Assembly (NCBI GenBank): GCA_012965445.1
Contig: DTSJ01000302.1
Span: forward strand, 1-26,056
Reading direction: 5' to 3'
Origin: Candidatus Hydrogenedentota bacterium
Lineage (GTDB): Bacteria; Hydrogenedentota; Hydrogenedentia; Hydrogenedentiales; GCA-2746185
DNA length: 26,056 nucleotides
Positions 1 through 8,969 of the stretch are shown here, one piece after another. The position numbers and the translations under genes were made by a program. Within the stretch, counting starts at the first letter, position 1. Every line of letters starts with the position of its first letter. A model generated the notes under the pieces. That model worked only from the letters and a program-made list of their open reading frames with translations. It searched no databases and was not told the origin of the DNA.

Positions 1-182
1 TTGCGAACATTTACAAGAACGCGACGGATGTTATGCGCGCGAAGCTTTTGAGAGAGAAGCCTGATCCGCTTGCACTGGATTTTCCGAATGTCGACGATGG
101 TTTGCGCGGTATGCTGTTTATTGAGACGGCGGTGAAAAGCTCGAAGGCGAAACAGAAGTGGGTGAAGATGCCGAGGAAGTAG
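1..182 (+). CDS. Gfo/Idh/MocA family oxidoreductase, C-terminal end (partial)
   Basis: The reading frame is open from base 3 to a TAG at 180-182 and gives 59 residues of C-terminal sequence. The segment D-D-G-L-R-G-M-L-F-I-E-T-A-V-K-S-S, followed by a lysine-rich tail with KWVKMP, is the usual last helix and tail of NAD(P)-dependent Gfo/Idh/MocA sugar oxidoreductases. The N-terminal Rossmann domain and the catalytic residues lie outside the window, so substrate cannot be guessed. The gene is convergent with the broken regulator ending at 313, and a near-perfect palindrome starts 12 bp after the stop. No start is visible. The family call is fairly secure from the tail alone; the exact function is unknown. 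Confidence 0.75.
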   Translation, partial: ANIYKNATDVMRAKLLREKPDPLALDFPNVDDGLRGMLFIETAVKSSKAKQKWVKMPRK

Positions 183-193
183 TTCGAACCGCC

Positions 194-221
194 TTTACTT
201 TTTCTTGAAAGAAAAAGTAAA
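194..221. repeat. Perfect 13-bp-arm palindrome between convergent genes; possible bidirectional terminator or dispersed repeat
   Basis: Arms 194-206 (TTTACTTTTTCTT) and 209-221 (AAGAAAAAGTAAA) are exact reverse complements around a 2-nt centre. The element lies between two converging transcription units (stops at 182 and 313). The stem is AT-rich, so it is not a classical GC-rich terminator, although the A/T runs on both strands would suit weak bidirectional termination. The motif, followed by ACCAAAAAGAAC, resembles short repeats scattered through intergenic regions of many bacteria, so it may be one copy of a dispersed family. A second small inverted repeat (GGATAC-TGC-GTATCC) follows at 237-251. 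Confidence 0.6.
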
Positions 222-312
222 CCAAAAAGAACTGACGGATACTGCGTATCCTCAATGGAGAGTTCCCCCTGCTATCCTATGCGGAAAGAGGTCGGTGGGA
301 ATTCGGTGGCTT

Positions 313-1546
313 CTATTTGTTGCAGACTTCCCACCATTCTTCCATTCGTTCCATCATGCCGATTGCTTCGAGGTGTTCGTTGTCGATTTCGGCTTTGGCC
401 TGATCGGGTATCATGGGGTCGTCTTCTTCGCAGAGATAGTTGGCGACGTGAATTGCGGTGAGCGTGGAGATGCTTTCTTCATCTTCGTCTTCGTGGGACA
501 TCAGATGGCCGTATACTTTTTCGGGTGTGCTGGCGGGATGGAGATGGAAGGAGATGGCTTCCACGATATGATCGGGGATACCCCAGAGGTCGAGGAGGAA
601 GCCTCCCATGTCGGCGTGGGTGGCGCCGAAGGCTTCTCTCTCGGCTTTGGTGAGTGAATAACTGTCGTTTTTTCTGAGTTCCAGGACGGTGGAAAATATT
701 TCGGGGAGTCTTGTCGAAACGATGAGGAAGCCGATATCGTGAAGCAGCCCCGCGGTGTATGCTTCATCAATCAAGGCAGGGTCTTCGGTGTCACATTCGA
801 CGATGCGTTTTGCGTACTCGGCCACTTTCAGTGCGTGTTCCCACAAGCGTGAGAGTCCAAAGCCTTCGGGCATTTCGCATTCGGCTGCCTGCTCAAAGAT
901 GCCGGGCATAAGAACGAGGCTACGGATTGCTTCAACTCCGAGCATTTCGACAGCGTCAACTACGCATGTGATCCGTTTATCGCCTCCGTGCGCGGCGTGC
1001 GCTAACTGGAGCAGCTTGGCGGTCATGCTTGGGGTCTGTTTCGATTATTGCGGCTACCCTGTCAGCGCTGGCGTCATCGAGGTTGATTTCGTTGTGCAGG
1101 TCCCAATACACGTCTGACACCGACGTGCTTCCGCACATACTGAACAGTTCGTGCTTTACTTTGCAGTCCTCCATGTGATGGTCGAGAGCCAGTGCGCGCG
1201 AGATTCTGGTGCGCAGCAGGTCGGAGTTGCAGGGTTTTCAGAGAATCTGGTGCGCTATACTTCCGGCGGTAACGATTGCGGGTGTGTGCAATTGACCGGA
1301 AAGGACTAGACGGACGGTATCCGGGTAGCGTTCCATGACGGTGGCCAGGAGTTCGTCGCCCATCATGCCGGGCATTAGCATATCGGTGCAGATGACGTCG
1401 AACGCGCCGTCGTTCTCCATGAGCTCCAATGCTTCGGCACCGCTGTTGGCTAAGGAAATGTCCCAGGTATCCCGCATAGACCTCAATGCACGACCGAGTC
1501 CTTCGAGGACATTCGGCTCGTCATCTACAAATAAAACGCGGTTCAT
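313..1546 (-). pseudogene. Response regulator REC-HDOD protein, broken by an in-frame TGA and a 1-bp frameshift
   Basis: The gene begins at ATG 1546 behind a strong GGAGG site. Residues 1-102 are a receiver domain (acidic pair D8-D9, phospho-acceptor D55, S/T near L-S-G). The frame stops at TGA 1240-1238, exactly where the family has the serine before the conserved K-P. Beyond the TGA the same frame continues K-P-C-N-S-D-L-L-R and into the HDOD linker (DVYWDLHNEIN). Near 1029-1030 one extra base (A on the coding strand) shifts the frame, after which the HDOD domain runs from M-T-A-K-L-L to TAG at 313, including L-L-H-D-I-G. Two independent lesions make a pseudogene the simplest reading. The intact protein would be a signalling regulator of about 410 residues. 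Sequencing error at one or both sites cannot be excluded. Confidence 0.85.
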
Positions 1547-1703
1547 TACTTCCTCCGTCTGTGGTCGTTGTGCGCGAACTGCTCATTTGGCCGGATCTGG
1601 CGGTGTTTCGAGCAGAATTGTGCTATCCCCCGGTAAATCCGTCGATATTGTACCATGTGCTGGGATATTGAGCGATACGGCGCCCATTGCTGTGCGGAAC
1701 CAG

Positions 1704-3530
1704 TCACCCCTGGCTGATGCCTTTCAGGCTTGAAGCATTTGATGTGAGTATGCAGATGGCGTCTTCGGCGCGGGCGTTTGGGAGGAAGTGGACTTCTCCG
1801 CTGGAGTTGAGGGGGATCTCTTTTTCGATGATGATGCCGAGCTTGTTGCAGAGCTGGCGGAAGTCATGGATGGAGAAGTAGTGGCGGTTTGGGGACTCGT
1901 ACCAGTCGAAGGGGAGGTTGGTGGTTTTTGGGGATTTTCCGGTGAAGAATATGATGGAGCGTGCGCGCCAGTAACCGAAGTTGGGGAATGTTACGATGAC
2001 TTTTTTACCGACGCGGAGCATTTCGAGGAGAACTTCGTGGGGATTTTTCACGAGTTGGAGGGTGCGGGAGAAGGTGATGTAGTCGAAACACTGATCGGGC
2101 AGCGCGCTGAGGCCGTCGTCGATGTTGGCCTGAATGACGGAGATGCCATTTTCGATGGCGTGGATGATCTGGGCTTCGTCGAGTTCGAGTCCTACGCCCT
2201 GGACGTTTTTCTCGGCGATGAGATGGCACAGCAGGTCGCCGCGTCCGCACCCGATGTCGAGTACGCGGCTGTCGGCGTCGATTTGATCGAGTATGAGTTC
2301 ATAGTCGATGCGCCGTTCGTCGCCCTGGATGATGTGGTTGGGTGACTCGGTCTGTTTTTCCGGAAGGGACGCGAGTGTTCTGGCGCGTTCGAGTTCCGGC
2401 TGGTGAGCGTGTCCGAGAAAGCCTGTGACGATTTTTGCCATGCGGCCTACTTCGAGCAGAAAGCCGTCATGTCCGTAGGAGGACTCGATGTTGCAGTAGG
2501 CGACGTTTTTGTGATGACGCGCGAGGGCATCGACGATCTGCTGCGAGTGGGCAGGGGGGTACAGCCAGTCCGAGGAATAGGACAGGACGAGTACGTTGCA
2601 TTTGACTTCGCTCATGGCGGCATCGAGTGACCCGTATCGCGCGGAGATGTCGAAATAGTCCATGGCTTTGCTGGCGTACATGTAGGTGTTGGCATCGAAT
2701 CGGTTCACGAACTGCGATCCCTGATATTCCAGGTAGGACTCGACGGCGAATTCACTGTCGAACTCGTATTGAAACTTGTCGGTACTTTGGAGATCGCGAC
2801 CGAATTTTCCGTGCATGCCTTCTTCGGAGAGGTAGGTTATGTGGGCGAGCATGCGTGCGATGGCGAGTCCGTTTGAGGGAGGCTCTCCATCGTGATACTG
2901 ACCGTTGTTGAATCGCGGGTCGGCCTGAATCGCGTTGCGTCCCACGGCATCGAAAGCGATCTGCTGTGCGCCGCTCAGGTGTGTGGATGCGATGATCATG
3001 GCGGACAGCATGAGGTCGGGGTAACCCGTGATCCATTCGAGTACCTGCATGCCGCCCATCGAACCGCCGGCGATGCAGAGCAGTTTCTCGATATCGAGTC
3101 CGCGGATGAGTTCGCGCTGGGCATGGACCATGTCGGCAATGGTGATAATGGGGAAATCGAGGCCGTAGGGTTTTCCGGTATTTGGATCGATGCTGGAGGG
3201 GCCGGTTGTACCCTGGCATCCGCCGATTATGTTTGAGCAGATTACGTAGTAGAGGTCGGTGTCGAAGGCTTTTCCGGGGCCGACCATATCGTCCCACCAT
3301 CCTGGCTTGCGGTCGTCTTCGTGGTGGAAACCTGCGACGTGTGCATCGCCTGAGATTGCATGGGTGATGAGGATTGCGTTGGAGCGGTCAGTGTTGAGTT
3401 CGCCGTAGGTTTCGTAGGCGATGGTGATTGGACCGAGGGTCTCGCCGGAGTCGAGGGACATGGGGTTCGGAGTCTGGGCGAAGGTGAATTCCTTCTTTTC
3501 TACGATACCGACCGAACCCTGCTCTGCCAT
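1704..3530 (-). CDS. metX/metW: MetX-MetW fusion: homoserine O-acyltransferase with methionine-biosynthesis methyltransferase-fold domain
   Basis: One 608-residue frame carries two proteins that are usually separate. Residues ~10-375 are MetX, an alpha/beta hydrolase that transfers an acyl group from acyl-CoA to L-homoserine, the committed step to methionine. Visible marks are the nucleophile elbow GGSMGGMQ (Ser157), the triad acid in SSDWLYPP (Asp321) and the triad His in GHDGFL (His354). After a linker (~376-405), residues ~406-600 are MetW, with the SAM-type motif VLDIGCGRGDLL (~423-434) and the family segment NFGYWRAR. MetW is usually encoded directly after metX and is thought to support the enzyme. 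The ATG has a GGAG site 5 nt upstream, and the stop is TGA. It stands alone among non-methionine genes. Acetyl versus succinyl donor cannot be told by eye. Confidence 0.93.
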   Translation of the reverse strand: MAEQGSVGIVEKKEFTFAQTPNPMSLDSGETLGPITIAYETYGELNTDRSNAILITHAISGDAHVAGFHHEDDRKPGWWDDMVGPGKAFDTDLYYVICSNIIGGCQGTTGPSSIDPNTGKPYGLDFPIITIADMVHAQRELIRGLDIEKLLCIAGGSMGGMQVLEWITGYPDLMLSAMIIASTHLSGAQQIAFDAVGRNAIQADPRFNNGQYHDGEPPSNGLAIARMLAHITYLSEEGMHGKFGRDLQSTDKFQYEFDSEFAVESYLEYQGSQFVNRFDANTYMYASKAMDYFDISARYGSLDAAMSEVKCNVLVLSYSSDWLYPPAHSQQIVDALARHHKNVAYCNIESSYGHDGFLLEVGRMAKIVTGFLGHAHQPELERARTLASLPEKQTESPNHIIQGDERRIDYELILDQIDADSRVLDIGCGRGDLLCHLIAEKNVQGVGLELDEAQIIHAIENGISVIQANIDDGLSALPDQCFDYITFSRTLQLVKNPHEVLLEMLRVGKKVIVTFPNFGYWRARSIIFFTGKSPKTTNLPFDWYESPNRHYFSIHDFRQLCNKLGIIIEKEIPLNSSGEVHFLPNARAEDAICILTSNASSLKGISQG

Positions 3531-3748
3531 AGTGTCTCCAGATTGACGTTTGTCTGCGTATTGGGAATGCGATGCTTCGAAGGTCTGATTAAATCCGCTT
3601 TGACATCGTCTACTCTATATCGTCTATGCGTACTTAGACCCGTGCCAGCCCTGATTTTTTGCCTGACCGCGAGCCTCTTGAAGCAAAGCGCAGTATACCA
3701 CATTGATGCTTGGGACGAGAGGATCGACGGTTGAATGTACGCTTTCGT

Positions 3749-6211
3749 TTACAGGGATTGTACTGAGCAAAATTCCTGATCGGTGCCGATTGGAGATCCT
3801 GGTGGAAGATCGGGGGCGTTGCGCGGCTCGAAGTCCCGGGGGTTCGTCAGGAACTGCTGGAGGCGGGATTCGATTGAGAGGGATCGGCGTGATCGATTCG
3901 GGTTCCAGATCTCGTTTCTGGCACTGATTCGGGCATGGAGTTTCTGTACGCTGGCGTGCGCGGTGTCGCGGACGGCCTGGCTTGCATTTTTCTTCAGCGA
4001 CAAGCGCATGAGGTGCTCCAGTACACGTTCGTTCACGGCATATTGAATCTCGCCCTTGAGCCCGTCGGATTTGGATGCGTTCCACGTCGCTTCTAATATG
4101 GTATTAATGACCTGTTCGAGACCGGGTACCGTATTGAGGCGTGCATGCTGCTCGATGAGCCTTGATGCGCGCGCGGGGTGCAGCAGAACTTCGAGCGTCA
4201 TGTCGGCAGCGGTTTCGGCCATTGCGACGGGATCGAGTGTGAGCGCTGTATGGATATCGAAGACTTCGCGATGCCTGGATTCGCCGAATGCGCGGGGCGG
4301 AATTGACTCAATTATGTGGGCGGGGAGGGTCAGCGTGGCCGGGAGCAGCGTTGTGAGTACGGCTTCGAGCGCGGCTTTCTGTTCTTCGCCTGAGACGATT
4401 TCGGTGACGGTCTGTCCGTCGCCGCGCAGGGCGTAGGAATAGTCGACTCCGCCTATGAGCTTGATGGTTGCTTCGGTCTGATAGCGATGGAAAAGGTAGA
4501 GCGGGACGAGGACGTCTTCGAGGGTGGACATGGGGGTACCGACGGGTATGTTGTCTTCGCCGAATTGTCGGAGGGCGTGTTCGCGGATTTCGAGTACACG
4601 CACCAACTCGTCAGTCGCATTTGCGCCACTGTCCCAGAGATGCGCGAGTGGATGTGCACCGCCAAAGGGACGGGCATCTGTATCGCTGATGAATCTCAGG
4701 CCTTGATCGAGAGCACCGGTGACAATCTCTTCGAGTGCTTCGTCTTCGTTTGTACCTTCGGGAAAATCCTGATAGGCGTAGGCGACGGTTACCTTGTCCC
4801 AGTCGCCGATACCTACATCGTAGGCTTCGGACAGATCGACTTCGCCGTCGTTGCCCAGTTGAATGAGCGGGTGGGGGTAGTCCATGACCGATGCGCGATT
4901 GTTTACGCTGGAGGCGAAGTTGTGTGCGAATCCGATGGTATGGCCGACTTCGTGGGCTGCGAGTTGGCGGAGTCTCGCGAGGGCGAGTTCCTGCAGCGCC
5001 GAGGTGTCTGAATCGCCGTCTTTGAAGGGAGCAGTCAGGGCTTGCGCGATCATGAGGTCCTGTCGTACGCGCAGGGATCCGAGGGTTACGTGCCCTTTGA
5101 TGATTTCGCCTGTGCGCGGGTCGTCGACGGAAGCGCCATAGGACCAGCCGCGCGTGGAACGGTGTACCCATTGGATGACGTTGTAGTTGATGTCGAGCGG
5201 GTCGGCATCTTCGGGGAGTATTTTGACCTGGAAGGCGTCGCGGTAGCCGGCTGCTTCGAAGGCCTGGTTCCACCAGCGTGCGCCGTCGAGGAGGGCTGAG
5301 CGTATGGGTTCCGGCGTTCCGGGGTCGAGGTAGTAGATGATGGGGTCAACGGACTCGCTGATCTTCGCGGAGGGATCTTTTTTCTCGAGGCGATGGCGAT
5401 TGGCATAGCGCTTTACGAGAGGCTGATTGATGGGTGTTGCGTAATCGTAGAAGCTGATGCCGAAAACACCGGAACGGGGATCGAATTTTCTCGGCGTGTA
5501 ATTGTCGTCCGGCAATTCGATGAAGGAATGATGCTGATGCACGGTGACAGCGGTCGCGTCGGGCGTGACGGATCGAATCCACGCGCCGGATGGTTCGCCT
5601 GTGAAGGTAAGGACGGCATCGAATTCGGTGTTGTTGTCGAAATTTTTTGTTCGTGCCAGGGAGATTGCGCTGCGGGACGAGTCCGCCTTGAAGGTGCCCT
5701 GGTCAGAGCGCTTGAGCCGACCAGCTACATTGTGTGCATCGCGCATCAGGAATTCGGTGGCATCCACGAGAACGCGGTCGTCCTCGGCGATTTCTACTTT
5801 GAATCCCCACAGCACTGACTCGGCGAATGCCTCCTTGACGGCCTTTCGTTCGGCGGCGTTGTCGCTAATTGCACGGTAGCGGTAATTCGTTTCGCGCATG
5901 AGAATTTTTGGGCCTATGCGCTCGAAGCGAACCACATGCTGTCCACCGAGTTGTCCGCGGTCAAGGCCGATGTCGTTTGAGCCGATGCCGCTTGAAAGTC
6001 CGGAAACATAAAAGAATTCCTGATCGAAACGGGTGATTTCGATATAGAGCTTGCCGGATTCTTCGTCCCAGTAGAAGGGAACGTAGCCGTCATGGGCGAC
6101 CATGGACTTTGTGAATTCGGAAATTGTCTTGGGCGATTCTTCCTCGGCAGCTGAAACTGTCATGGAGGCGAAAACGAGCAACATTCCCGTTGCCGATACG
6201 AGTCGGTACAT
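3749..6211 (-). CDS. Secreted zinc-dependent metalloprotease (DUF5117/DUF4953 type)
   Basis: The protein is 820 residues with an N-terminal signal peptide (hydrophobic stretch ~6-20, cut likely near V-S-A-A at 19-22), so it is exported. Residues ~30-240 match the beta-rich DUF5117 region; the metzincin-like catalytic part follows. The zinc site HEVGHTIGFAHN sits at 420-431, with His420, His424 and His430 as ligands and Glu421 as base; a Met-turn-like S-V-M-D-Y-P follows at 441-446. The C-terminal ~370 residues correspond to the DUF4953 tail. Length and domain order are usual for the family, whose members are annotated as zinc-dependent metalloproteases with mostly unknown substrates. The gene starts 66 bp after the stop of the secreted barrel protein upstream, so the two may share a transcript. 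The stop is TAA. Confidence 0.88.
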   Translation of the reverse strand: MYRLVSATGMLLVFASMTVSAAEEESPKTISEFTKSMVAHDGYVPFYWDEESGKLYIEITRFDQEFFYVSGLSSGIGSNDIGLDRGQLGGQHVVRFERIGPKILMRETNYRYRAISDNAAERKAVKEAFAESVLWGFKVEIAEDDRVLVDATEFLMRDAHNVAGRLKRSDQGTFKADSSRSAISLARTKNFDNNTEFDAVLTFTGEPSGAWIRSVTPDATAVTVHQHHSFIELPDDNYTPRKFDPRSGVFGISFYDYATPINQPLVKRYANRHRLEKKDPSAKISESVDPIIYYLDPGTPEPIRSALLDGARWWNQAFEAAGYRDAFQVKILPEDADPLDINYNVIQWVHRSTRGWSYGASVDDPRTGEIIKGHVTLGSLRVRQDLMIAQALTAPFKDGDSDTSALQELALARLRQLAAHEVGHTIGFAHNFASSVNNRASVMDYPHPLIQLGNDGEVDLSEAYDVGIGDWDKVTVAYAYQDFPEGTNEDEALEEIVTGALDQGLRFISDTDARPFGGAHPLAHLWDSGANATDELVRVLEIREHALRQFGEDNIPVGTPMSTLEDVLVPLYLFHRYQTEATIKLIGGVDYSYALRGDGQTVTEIVSGEEQKAALEAVLTTLLPATLTLPAHIIESIPPRAFGESRHREVFDIHTALTLDPVAMAETAADMTLEVLLHPARASRLIEQHARLNTVPGLEQVINTILEATWNASKSDGLKGEIQYAVNERVLEHLMRLSLKKNASQAVRDTAHASVQKLHARISARNEIWNPNRSRRSLSIESRLQQFLTNPRDFEPRNAPDLPPGSPIGTDQEFCSVQSL

Positions 6212-6277
6212 TTTAAATGCCTTCTGGATCGTTTCAACGATTGGCGAAAAACAGAGTGTAGCAGATATCGAACGGGT

Positions 6278-7789
6278 TTACAGGTTCGGCGCGAGACGTT
6301 TGGGATATTTCGCGAGTTCGAGGAAGGCGTAGAGGAGGAATCCTACGCCGTCTGTGGATTCGTAGTAGGGCTTTGCGGGCTGTCCTTTTACCCAGCCGTT
6401 TTCCACGAGACGATCTACTGCGTGGCGAGCGAGCTTCTGAGCCGTCTCCAGATGGTCGGGGTCGTTTGTGGCGCGGTGCATGCCGAGGAAGAACGAGATG
6501 CTTCTGCCGTAGTTCTCGGCGTAGGTGCCGCCCATCGCGGTCGATCCCGGTATTGCCTTCTCCAATTCCGCGCCCCAGCGTCGGCCATAGGCGGGAGGCA
6601 TTGCGGCATCGATATTTGTGGCCCAATGCTTCGCACTTTCGAGCGCGGCTTCGTCGCCTGTGACTTCGTAGGCGTACAAGGCTGACTGCGCGGCGAGAAT
6701 GGGAAACTCATACGAAAACATGACGGTGCGCCAGATGTCGATGTAGCCGGTGGGTTTCCAAACATCGTAACCAGCGCCTTTTTCCTGCTCCATGACGGGG
6801 GTGCCGTCCAGAGAGAGCATCGCACGCCATTGTTTTGCATCTGCATCCCAGCCGTATTTCAGGTATGCCTGCAAATATGCCAGGGCTTGATCGCGAAACA
6901 TGACATCGCCCGTTTCCTCGAAACATTTCATCAGCAACGTCGCGTAGGGCCCGGTGATCGTGGTGAAGCAATGATGTGCATCGTATCTGTCGCCTGTACT
7001 CGGTGCGTCGGGCGTCAGGTTCGTCTCAGGATTACGCGCGTTCCAATGCCGATTCGCGATCGTCTTTGCCCAGCCCAGATACTTTTCGTCGCCGGTCTTC
7101 TTGTACGCGAATGAAAACGCGTAGGCCATCTCGCCTCCGAAGAATGCGAAATCGCATCCCCAACGATTGTCGTCGTGACGATTGAACACGCCCTTCTCAG
7201 CATCTACGATGTGATACTTCCAGAGGTTGTCGATCTGGCGCTTGACCTGCTCAGGCGACGCGTTCCACATGCGATCCCAGTTCGGGACGAGGACAAGTGT
7301 TTCGTGAGGGCCCGTTCCGTCTCCGTCACCGCCCGGCGCGTCGGTATAGGCATCGTAGAAGATGTGTGAGCCCCAGGAATTGATACCGTTTGGTTTTACG
7401 GAGCGTTCGAAGAATGACCGTATATAGGCATCGGCCGCTTCCGCATACTCTGACTTCCCGTGGCTCTCGGCCAGCGCATACATCGTGCGCAGCAGGGGCT
7501 GGTCTTCCCAGAGATCGCTTCCGCCGGGATTGCGTCTGTGGAGACGGCCTTCGCTCCGAATCATCGCATCGAAGGTTTCAGGCTCGCGCGGTGAGGTATT
7601 TGTACGCACGTCCATCACGCTCATAAACATCGGGGTGTTGACGTCGCCGTAGTGGTCGCGCCCGTGCTCCAGGATGTTGTCGATGCAGTCTGTGACGACT
7701 TTGAGCAGTTCTTTTTCAGGTACTGGACCAGCGAACGCGGACATCATTGATGTAAGGGAAAAAAATAGAGTACAAATAACGTTTTTCAT
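6278..7789 (-). CDS. Secreted (alpha/alpha)6-barrel protein, possible polysaccharide lyase or hydrolase
   Basis: A 503-residue protein with a clear signal peptide (MKN, hydrophobic core, then A-F-A-G at ~18-21). The body has repeated helical-hairpin segments rich in W, Y, F and G, such as GCDFAFFGGEMAYAFSFAYK, DPDHLETAQKLARHAV and GVGFLLYAFLELAKYPKR. This pattern is typical of six-hairpin glycosidase-like and alpha/alpha-toroid polysaccharide lyase folds. Conserved-looking acidic and His positions (RYDAHHCFTT, WEDQPLLRTMYALAESHG) could line a carbohydrate cleft. I cannot assign a specific CAZy family. A good AGGAG site lies 8 nt before the ATG. It precedes the secreted metalloprotease on the same strand, suggesting a role in degrading external polymers. 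Function beyond fold class is inference. Confidence 0.6.
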   Translation of the reverse strand: MKNVICTLFFSLTSMMSAFAGPVPEKELLKVVTDCIDNILEHGRDHYGDVNTPMFMSVMDVRTNTSPREPETFDAMIRSEGRLHRRNPGGSDLWEDQPLLRTMYALAESHGKSEYAEAADAYIRSFFERSVKPNGINSWGSHIFYDAYTDAPGGDGDGTGPHETLVLVPNWDRMWNASPEQVKRQIDNLWKYHIVDAEKGVFNRHDDNRWGCDFAFFGGEMAYAFSFAYKKTGDEKYLGWAKTIANRHWNARNPETNLTPDAPSTGDRYDAHHCFTTITGPYATLLMKCFEETGDVMFRDQALAYLQAYLKYGWDADAKQWRAMLSLDGTPVMEQEKGAGYDVWKPTGYIDIWRTVMFSYEFPILAAQSALYAYEVTGDEAALESAKHWATNIDAAMPPAYGRRWGAELEKAIPGSTAMGGTYAENYGRSISFFLGMHRATNDPDHLETAQKLARHAVDRLVENGWVKGQPAKPYYESTDGVGFLLYAFLELAKYPKRLAPNL

Positions 7790-7870
7790 CGATAGAACTC
7801 CTGTTCAGCTTATCGGATTATGAGCGTTTGCGATGGAGCTGTCAAGAAGGTGATGTCATGGGTGGGAGAG

Positions 7871-7891
7871 ATTTCCAATCAAGTTGGAAAT
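7871..7891. other. 8-bp perfect hairpin in the 166-bp gap between two - strand genes
   Basis: ATTTCCAA (7871-7878) and TTGGAAAT (7884-7891) are exact complements around a 5-nt loop. It lies downstream of the Gfo/Idh/MocA gene (stop at 7956) and upstream of the secreted barrel gene (start 7789), about 80 nt before that start. No T-tract follows on the - strand, so a simple terminator is not supported. It could be a transcript-processing structure or an operator. Confidence 0.35.
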
Positions 7892-7955
7892 GACACGTTG
7901 GGGGCACTTTAGTGTGGAAACAGGGACGATCCTTTGGTCCGCGAATCTTCGGGTA

Positions 7956-8963
7956 CTATCGCTGGTCGTCGTCGTATATGGCGAAAACCATCTGCATGAC
8001 TTTGAGCGCGTCGTCGGATGTGCCTGAGGTGACGGGTATGTCGTGGAGCACACAGTCCACGAAGTTCTCGATTTCCAGTTCCCAGCTCGGGTCGGTATCG
8101 AAGTAGATGGTTTCCTCGTGGGGCTTTCCGGTATTGAATCCGTCGTCGAACTGGCGGCGTGCGACTGAAATGGTTTCGTCGCCGTAGCTGCGTGTGGAGG
8201 AGAGGATACCGTTGACGGAGAGGAGTCCGTCGGAGCAGTAAATTTCCAGACTGAATTTGTGTTTCCATTGTGTACTGGAACTGTGGAGCATGGCGATCAC
8301 GCCTTTGTCGTCGCGCAGGAGTGCGAAGGCGTTGTCCTCCATCGGAATGTCCCAATAGGCGGTGGTGACCATACTTTTGATTTCTGTAAAATCCCCGGAA
8401 AAATATCGGAAGAGGTCGAGCATGTGGATTCCCTGATCGAGAAGAATTCCTGAGCCGCCCATCGTTTTGTCTGAACGCCAGGTACCTTCGAAACCTTCGC
8501 CGCCAGCCTTGCCGTATATGCCGCGCATCCAGAGAATTTTCCCGAGCCGACCGTTGTCGATGATGCGTTTGGCTTCCTGAATGCCTGCGTGATAGCGATG
8601 ATTGAAACCGAATTTCAGGGCCAGACCCGGGTTGCGTTTTTCAGCTTCGATGATGTTTTCGATATCCTCCACCGTGCGGCCTGGAGGTTTCTCGCTGAAT
8701 ACGTGTTTTCCCGCATCGAGCGACGCGATAATCATGTCTGGCGTGAATCGGTTTGGAGTAGCCACGAGAATGCAGTCGACATCCGAATTGATCACTGACT
8801 CAGCGTCTGTAGAACACGCGACATCGGGGTAGTTTGCGAAGTGTTCGGTATTCGGATCGGAACCATGCGTGACGATGGTGTGGGGATGCTTCACAAATTC
8901 CTTGTATCGGGTCAGCCCCATTTTTCCCAGACCGATGATCCCGATTTTTAATACGTCGCTCAC
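7956..8963 (-). CDS. Gfo/Idh/MocA family NAD(P)-dependent sugar oxidoreductase
   Basis: The protein has 335 residues, normal for the family. Residues 1-120 form the Rossmann domain with G-L-G-K-M-G (11-16) and the hallmark E-K-P (91-93) whose Lys is catalytic. The C-terminal alpha/beta domain has the D-x-x-x-H pair (Asp176, His180 in LLDQGIHMLD). Such enzymes oxidise or reduce a hydroxyl/keto group on a sugar or nucleotide sugar. The start is GTG at 8961-8963; an in-frame TAA six bases upstream rules out any earlier start, and no Shine-Dalgarno is obvious. That TAA ends a 27-codon mini-ORF, so translation may be coupled to it. It follows the UDP-glucuronate decarboxylase and a methyltransferase-like gene on the same strand, which suggests a nucleotide-sugar or surface-glycan role. 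The stop is TAG. Confidence 0.88.
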   Translation of the reverse strand: MSDVLKIGIIGLGKMGLTRYKEFVKHPHTIVTHGSDPNTEHFANYPDVACSTDAESVINSDVDCILVATPNRFTPDMIIASLDAGKHVFSEKPPGRTVEDIENIIEAEKRNPGLALKFGFNHRYHAGIQEAKRIIDNGRLGKILWMRGIYGKAGGEGFEGTWRSDKTMGGSGILLDQGIHMLDLFRYFSGDFTEIKSMVTTAYWDIPMEDNAFALLRDDKGVIAMLHSSSTQWKHKFSLEIYCSDGLLSVNGILSSTRSYGDETISVARRQFDDGFNTGKPHEETIYFDTDPSWELEIENFVDCVLHDIPVTSGTSDDALKVMQMVFAIYDDDQR

Positions 8964-8969
8964 CTGGAT

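Noticed and set aside
181..192. GTTCGAACC as a tRNA T-loop
   Set aside because: No acceptor stem, anticodon arm or CCA-side pairing surrounds it, and coding sequence ends directly before it.
205..657. Long + strand reading frame opposite the HDOD domain
   Set aside because: It mirrors the HDOD gene on the other strand, its composition is typical of an antisense shadow, and it has no recognisable domain.
1238..1240. TGA recoding (selenocysteine or reassigned codon) in the REC-HDOD gene
   Set aside because: Intact genes in the window end with TGA (for example at 1704, 13725, 20573 and 21830), the site is a conserved serine rather than cysteine, and a frameshift lies further on in the same gene.
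3625..3645. Sigma-54 promoter-like TGGCACG upstream of metX-metW
   Set aside because: The -24 half fits, but the -12 position has AG instead of the required GC.
3531..3748. SAM riboswitch ahead of the methionine gene
   Set aside because: I looked for SAM-I, SAM-II and SAH-type conserved segments on the - strand and found no matching core or kink-turn.
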